Of a DNA stretch of 64,000 nucleotides, positions 59,741 to 64,000 are shown piece after piece. The notes under the pieces are model-generated. The model was given only the letters and a program-made list of their open reading frames with translations. It was not told where the DNA came from and did no database searches. How positions within the stretch are numbered: position 1 is the stretch's first letter; each line of letters begins with the position of its first letter. Location: positions 124,001 to 188,000 of the forward strand of contig NZ_WNJO01000004.1 in NCBI RefSeq assembly GCF_009720675.1, read 5' to 3'. Both the position numbers and the translations under genes were made by a program. The stretch is from Secundilactobacillus folii. Lineage in GTDB: Bacteria > Bacillota > Bacilli > Lactobacillales > Lactobacillaceae.

Positions 59741-60844
59741 TTATTCATCGGTGGCACTCAAACGCACGTACTGGGCACGAATAGCCGTTTGATCACCTAA
59801 TCGGTACCATTTGATCTGATTGGAGTCTGTAAAGGTTCCGGTAATCGTGATGGAGGTACCATCAGCAACCATTTTAACGGCTGGTCCGTTAGGTTGCTGG
59901 TAGGTGTGAACCGAGTGGCCGGCTACAAAATCAATCACCCCGGTTTTTGACAGCGGGTTAAAGACAACTGTGGTTTGCGGTGCTAACTGTTTCGGTGCTG
60001 GCCGGTCAGTCGCTACAACTTGCTTACCATCGATCCATTGCGGTCCACCAAGGTTGAACCAGGTTTCACCGTGGGCCGTATTGACGCGAATAAACGCTCG
60101 CCAAACGGAATTCTTGGGAAATTCAAAATGCAGTGAATGACCTTCTGGGAGGTCTAAGATGGTGACGTCTTCAAGCAGCCGGATAAAGAGGTTGATTCGT
60201 TGCACTGAAGTCCAGTCGTTACGGCGGAGCATAACGATGATCGACTGGGAATCCTCAGTAAAATGACCTGATAAAGGGCGACTTGCTTTAAGCATATGAA
60301 AGCCATCAATGTCTGGTTGACTAAATGCAAATGGTTCGTTGAGCGGTCCTGTTTGAATGATTGGTGCCGAAAGCATCTCGCCCGTATCATAATCGGTAGG
60401 GTACATGATGACCGGATGACCTATTTTTTTGGTAAATTGCAGTGTCATGATCCGGTACGGACTAGTAAATCGTCTGGTAAAGCCAATCACGTGGAACAAT
60501 TGATAGTTTTCAATGTGATGTGGTTTGAAGTGAATCGGCTGATTGACCTTACCGTTTAGCCACTGCGGTTTGGCTAACTGGTTGTTTTGTTCATCAAGGT
60601 AGAGTACTAACATCACAGCAGACGGTTGTTCGGCGGATGCTGGAGCAGATCCATTCGGTTTGACAGGGGTTTTTGTAGTTTGAGTTTTAGGCGTTGTGAT
60701 CGTTTCTTTTTTAGGCGCCTGTTTTGTGTCTTGCGGATGGCGTGGAAAACGGTCCGCAGATTGAGTAAAGTGCTGACGATCTTGCCGTTTAGTCGTCAGC
60801 GGACTACGAGTTAAAAAAGCGCGTAATCGATCCCAAATAGACAT
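59741..60844 (-). CDS. MucBP-like / SH3-like domain protein without signal peptide
   Basis: 367 residues. Basic, Thr/Lys/Pro-rich low-complexity head (1-75), a MucBP-like unit starting VMLVLYLDEQNNQLAKPQWLNG, a central beta region, and a C-terminal unit (WFNLGGPQWIDG, IKWYRLGDQTAIRAQYVRL) like an SH3/GW wall-binding module. Such domains normally work outside the cell, but no signal peptide, lipobox or anchor motif is visible. ATG 60844 has AAGGAG 7 bases upstream; an earlier in-frame start does not supply a signal either. Function unknown. Confidence 0.7.
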   Translation of the reverse strand: MSIWDRLRAFLTRSPLTTKRQDRQHFTQSADRFPRHPQDTKQAPKKETITTPKTQTTKTPVKPNGSAPASAEQPSAVMLVLYLDEQNNQLAKPQWLNGKVNQPIHFKPHHIENYQLFHVIGFTRRFTSPYRIMTLQFTKKIGHPVIMYPTDYDTGEMLSAPIIQTGPLNEPFAFSQPDIDGFHMLKASRPLSGHFTEDSQSIIVMLRRNDWTSVQRINLFIRLLEDVTILDLPEGHSLHFEFPKNSVWRAFIRVNTAHGETWFNLGGPQWIDGKQVVATDRPAPKQLAPQTTVVFNPLSKTGVIDFVAGHSVHTYQQPNGPAVKMVADGTSITITGTFTDSNQIKWYRLGDQTAIRAQYVRLSATDE

Positions 60845-61047
60845 GTTCAGGCTCCTTTCAAAAGCAATATTAAGTCTAGTATACCGCAACAATTACCACA
60901 TCGAAATAGCAGACCAATTGCCACGTAGGAAATGATATCATGTCCATCCGCATGGTGATTCCAGCTGCAAAACCTGTTTCAAGCCAGATTAGATCGTTCT
61001 TAAGATCAACTTTTCGAATCTTTGCTTTGTGCTTGGTTACAAGGCAA

Positions 61048-61086
61048 ACCAAAAAAACAGGGTCTCCGAAGAGATCCTGTTTTGAA
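61048..61086 (-). terminator. terminator of clpE
   Basis: AAACAGGGTCTC / GAGATCCTGTTT arms (61055-61066, 61071-61082) around CGAA, so the minus-strand RNA has a UUCG tetraloop and then TTTTTTT. Confidence 0.85.
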
Positions 61087-61095
61087 ATTTCGATA

Positions 61096-63345
61096 TTACT
61101 TCTTGTTTTCAGACTCACTTGGCTTAGCTGCAGCCGGAGCTTCTTCGGCAAGGGTAATGTCACCATTTTCAATCTTAGCTACTAAGTTTTTGACGTTTGC
61201 GTGATCCAAGTAGAAGTCAGCGATGCGATCTTCAATCTGTTCTTGAATAACACGCCGTAGCGGTCGAGCACCCATTGCTGGGTCGTAGCCCAATTCAACC
61301 AACTTAGATTCAACTGGCTCGGTAACGTGAATGTGCAACCCTTGAGTTGCAAGCATGTCATTAACATCATCGATCATTAAGTCAACGATCTTCATCAGGT
61401 TATCCTTGGTGAGTGAGTTGAATTCGATAATGTCATCGAACCGGTTCAAAAATTCAGGCTTGAAGTAGTTTGTCAATTGATCCAGAACCGAGTGGGTCTT
61501 ACCAGAAACTTCGGCACCAAAACCAACACTGGCTTCAGAGTCGCCCGTTCCGGCGTTGGAAGTCATGATAATGATCGTATCCTTGAACGAAACTGTTCGA
61601 CCCTGTGAGTCAGTCAAACGGCCATCATCAAGAATTTGAAGGAACATATGCATGACGTCTGGGTGAGCCTTTTCAATTTCATCCAAAAGAATCAAGCTGT
61701 AAGGGTGCCGGCGAACTTGTTCCGTCAACTGACCAGCTTCTTCATAGCCAACATAGCCGGGCGGTGAACCAATCAGCTTAGCCACTGAATGTGGCTCCAT
61801 GTACTCCGACATGTCAAACCGAATCATGGCATCCTTAGAACCAAAGAGTTCACGTGCCAATTGCTTAGCAAGTTCCGTCTTACCAACACCAGTCGGGCCG
61901 ACAAACAGAAACGAACCAATTGGACGGCCAGTACCGTTTAAACCAATTCGGTTTCGACGAATTGCACGGGCAACTTTGTTAACGGCTTCGTCTTGACCAA
62001 TAACGTGAGTCTTTAATGAACTGCCCAAGTCACGCAACTGTTTCTTGGCCTTATTTTGCAGTTCTCCAACTGGAATGCCAGTCTTTTCCTCAACGATCTT
62101 TTCCATGTCAGCCTCAGTAACTTGGGGCTCTTCATCTGAAGTTGTCGTGGTTTGTGACTTCTTAGCATCTTCGAGCTTAGTGACTTGATCACGGTAGTAG
62201 GCTGCTTTTTCGTAGTCTTCCTGTTTCAAAGCATTCTGCTTTTGATCTTCTGCGGTCTTGATCTTGTCATCGATGGTCTTTGGATCGACCACGTTGATCG
62301 TCAAGTTTTTCTTTGAACCTGATTCATCAAGCAAGTCGATTGCCTTGTCAGGCAAGAACCGGTCTTGAATGTAACGGTCAGATAGCTTAACGGCAGCTTC
62401 CAAAGCACCATCAGTATAGTGAACGTGGTGGTAATCTTCGTACTTCTTTTGGATTCCTTTCAGAATCTTAACCGCTTCTTCTGGTGAAGGTTCATCAACC
62501 GTTACGGGTTGCAAACGACGAGCCAGCGCTTGATCCTTTTCAATATCACGGTATTCATTTAAAGTCGTTGCGCCGACCAGTTGAAATTCACCACGAGCTA
62601 AAGCAGGCTTCAAAACGTTGCCAGCGTCCATACCACCTTCAGCATTCCCAGCACCCACGATTTCATGAATTTCATCAATGAATAAAATAACGTTCGGATT
62701 ATCAGTAACTTCCTTCATTAACTGTTGCATCCGTTGTTCAAATTGGCCACGAATCCCAGTTCCTTGAACGAGAGAAACGACGTCAAAACGAATGATACGC
62801 TTATTCATTAATTTCTGTGGGACATCACCTGAAACAATTTTTTGTGCCAAACCTTCGACGACCGCCGTCTTACCGACGCCGGCTTCACCAATCAGAACGG
62901 GGTTGTTCTTCGTTCGCCGGTTTAGGATTTCAATGACACGCGAAATTTCACGGTCCCGACCGATCACTGGGTCGATTTTGCCTTGGCTGGCAAGCTCAGT
63001 GAGATCCAGACCATATTGACCTAGTAGGCCACCACCGTTACCACGGCCATTACCACCGCCGTTTCGAGGGCCGCTTGGCTGGGTAGGTGGAACTTGTTGC
63101 TGGTAACCTTGTTGATTCGGATTCTGTTCGCCACCTTGCATAGCGCGGAAAATATCATCTAGGTTGCCAAAACCAAATGGATCTTGTGCCATTTGAGCAC
63201 CTCCGTTTCCGGGATTAGAGTTATTTTGTTGATTTTTTAAAAGTTGATAACAATTTTGACAAAGATCAACTTGCTGTCGTTGACCATTGACGTTCAGATA
63301 CAAATGAATTGTAGCTTCGCGTTGATGACAATTCTGACACAGCAT
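61096..63345 (-). CDS. clpE: ATP-dependent Clp protease ATP-binding subunit ClpE
   Basis: Hsp100 unfoldase that feeds ClpP and disaggregates heat-damaged proteins. 749 residues. N-terminal four-Cys zinc finger (Cys3, Cys6, Cys29, Cys32) in place of the ClpC N-domain, a Gly/Asn/Gln-rich linker, AAA-1 with [15 protein letters not shown], a UVR motif ([16 protein letters not shown]), AAA-2 with [15 protein letters not shown], and [18 protein letters not shown] with AAAGGAG upstream. The promoter region carries CtsR repeats and a CIRCE element. Confidence 0.97.
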   Translation of the reverse strand: MLCQNCHQREATIHLYLNVNGQRQQVDLCQNCYQLLKNQQNNSNPGNGGAQMAQDPFGFGNLDDIFRAMQGGEQNPNQQGYQQQVPPTQPSGPRNGGGNGRGNGGGLLGQYGLDLTELASQGKIDPVIGRDREISRVIEILNRRTKNNPVLIGEAGVGKTAVVEGLAQKIVSGDVPQKLMNKRIIRFDVVSLVQGTGIRGQFEQRMQQLMKEVTDNPNVILFIDEIHEIVGAGNAEGGMDAGNVLKPALARGEFQLVGATTLNEYRDIEKDQALARRLQPVTVDEPSPEEAVKILKGIQKKYEDYHHVHYTDGALEAAVKLSDRYIQDRFLPDKAIDLLDESGSKKNLTINVVDPKTIDDKIKTAEDQKQNALKQEDYEKAAYYRDQVTKLEDAKKSQTTTTSDEEPQVTEADMEKIVEEKTGIPVGELQNKAKKQLRDLGSSLKTHVIGQDEAVNKVARAIRRNRIGLNGTGRPIGSFLFVGPTGVGKTELAKQLARELFGSKDAMIRFDMSEYMEPHSVAKLIGSPPGYVGYEEAGQLTEQVRRHPYSLILLDEIEKAHPDVMHMFLQILDDGRLTDSQGRTVSFKDTIIIMTSNAGTGDSEASVGFGAEVSGKTHSVLDQLTNYFKPEFLNRFDDIIEFNSLTKDNLMKIVDLMIDDVNDMLATQGLHIHVTEPVESKLVELGYDPAMGARPLRRVIQEQIEDRIADFYLDHANVKNLVAKIENGDITLAEEAPAAAKPSESENKK

Positions 63346-63408
63346 ATTTTGACTCCTTTCTCCATTAAAGTAGTCATGTCAATCGGTTGTTCAACCATCC
63401 TGATAATG

Positions 63409-63440
63409 TTTGACCAATCTTGACCATTGACCATATTATA
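63409..63440 (-). promoter_or_regulatory. ctsR operator: clpE promoter -10 and CtsR operator
   Basis: Minus strand TATAAT (63435-63440) followed at once by GGTCAAT, GGTCAAG, ATT, GGTCAAA (63409-63432). The last two heptads with a 3-base spacer fit the CtsR consensus; the first is an extra adjacent copy. A weak TTGCGT (63457-63462) may be the -35. Confidence 0.85.
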
Positions 63441-63490
63441 CAATAAACAGATGTTAACGCAAGTACTTTGCTTACGGTTTTTGGAGAAAA

Positions 63491-63517
63491 TTAGCACGAA
63501 CCCCTGTCGAGTGCTAA
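63491..63517. promoter_or_regulatory. CIRCE element (HrcA operator)
   Basis: TTAGCACGA, nine bases, GAGTGCTAA. The right arm is perfect and the left arm matches CIRCE (TTAGCACTC) at 7 of 9 positions; spacer length is exact. It sits about 50 bases upstream of the clpE -10 and 99 bases before the -10 of the next gene. Confidence 0.75.
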
Positions 63518-63612
63518 TTCAATTAAAGTTGTACTGCATTTTAGAAAATCATGCAAGTCATTTGTTTGGAACGGCAAAAATCTTGGAAAACCCATTAAAA
63601 GAGGTTATTTTA

Positions 63613-63621
63613 TGGTAAAAT
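63613..63621 (+). promoter_or_regulatory. extended -10 of the small terminal gene
   Basis: TGG-TAAAAT about 40 bases before the ATG. Confidence 0.45.
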
Positions 63622-63661
63622 ATTGGTTGCTGAGGAATTAATTCGTGTGGAGGTGACAGCT

Positions 63662-63853
63662 ATGGCTGAGGACTATGCCAATTTAATGGCCCAACTTAAA
63701 GCTGGCCAATTAAACGAGTTCACGGTTGAACCAAAGGACTTTATGGCGTTTCAACGGGCGTACATGAACTTTGAGTCGCGTAAGCGTGTCGTTGGTCGTG
63801 CCGAGAAGAATGGTCAGATCATTTACCACTATGACCATGAGCAAACGCAATAA
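63662..63853 (+). CDS. small hypothetical protein
   Basis: 63 residues: MAEDYANLMAQLKAGQ, then FTVEPKDFMAFQRAYMNF and a basic middle RKRVVGRAEKNG. No membrane segment or known motif that I recognise. ATG 63662 has a strong GGAGGTGA about 6 bases upstream, supporting a real gene; the in-frame start at 63623 lies at the promoter. Divergent from clpE with the CIRCE element between them. Confidence 0.7.
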   Translation: MAEDYANLMAQLKAGQLNEFTVEPKDFMAFQRAYMNFESRKRVVGRAEKNGQIIYHYDHEQTQ

Positions 63854-64000
63854 ATTATTGAATGAAAGCGGTTGATGAAATATCCGCTGGCGCTTGTATT
63901 TTCTCACATAAATTGATATTCTTAGGATAAAGGTGCGTTTTCGATAGATTTCACAAAACCGTTATTTATGAAATCACCTAGAAAATAGCCCAATTTGTTT
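63854..64000 (+). other. intergenic end of window
   Basis: AT-rich sequence with a small GCGG/CCGC hairpin near 63870-63885 and no ORF. In other lactobacilli ptsH-ptsI often follow clpE here, but nothing in the remaining bases shows it. Confidence 0.4.

Noticed and set aside
60876-61172. 98-residue minus-strand ORF between clpE and the MucBP-like gene
   Set aside because: It overlaps the clpE 3' end and its terminator, with no ribosome site.

Overview
The window is chromosomal DNA of a low-to-mid GC Firmicute of the family Lactobacillaceae. This rests on the conserved block pcrA-ligA-camS-gatC-gatA-gatB-dgkB-rlmCD, the cydABDC plus menA respiratory cluster, ClpE under CtsR/HrcA-type sites, a poly(glycerol phosphate) teichoic acid set, and a Ddl with the phenylalanine typical of D-Ala-D-Lac ligases. 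Genus is not secure; an obligately heterofermentative lactobacillus is a reasonable guess. There is no prophage, insertion sequence, CRISPR array or recognisable defence system. Most of the window is ordinary core genome.

Layout. 1-2.8 kb: 3' part of ddl, a membrane GGDEF protein, a small DUF2187 protein. 3-11.4 kb: cydA-cydB, the CydD/CydC exporter pair, a polyprenyl-synthase-like gene on the minus strand and menA; together a partial respiratory chain (bd oxidase and quinone prenylation) that probably depends on external haem and quinone precursor. 11.4-14 kb: xpt, a UPF0316 membrane protein and a divergent PurK-like ATP-grasp protein. 14.1-25.5 kb: DNA repair/replication (pcrA, ligA), a lipoprotein (camS), the Glu/Asp-tRNA amidotransferase GatCAB, a lipid kinase and an rRNA methyltransferase. 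25.8-27.4 kb: gshA. 27.4-33.1 kb: amino-acid permease, gluconate permease and gluconokinase on the minus strand, with a divergent RpiR-type regulator and palindromes in the shared promoter region. 33.2-38.3 kb: a GH25-like protein, a DUF4828-like protein, an oxidoreductase, a DEAD-box helicase, MarR and UspA proteins. 38.4 kb: tRNA-Arg(CCT), followed by about 0.6 kb without genes and then a Zn alcohol dehydrogenase.

40.4-51.9 kb holds envelope functions: TM2 protein, GtrA and GtrB-type glycosyltransferase, UDP-GlcNAc 2-epimerase, YihY protein, TagD, an unassigned protein and a TagF-type polymerase. Flavodoxin, recX, ntdP and an AI-2E family transporter are interspersed. 51.9-64 kb: release factor 3, a Nox-type NADH oxidase, a divergent C69 dipeptidase, a P-type Ca-like ATPase, a MucBP/SH3-like protein, clpE and a small conserved-looking protein.

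The most interesting signals are: three family members that have lost their catalytic residues (polyprenyl synthase, PurK, GH25); paired operator-like repeats upstream of the alcohol dehydrogenase and gluconate genes; CtsR repeats plus a CIRCE element upstream of clpE; a repeated hairpin family at three operon ends; and a terminator written inside the coding end of a convergent gene. I did not find a clearly new multi-gene system.
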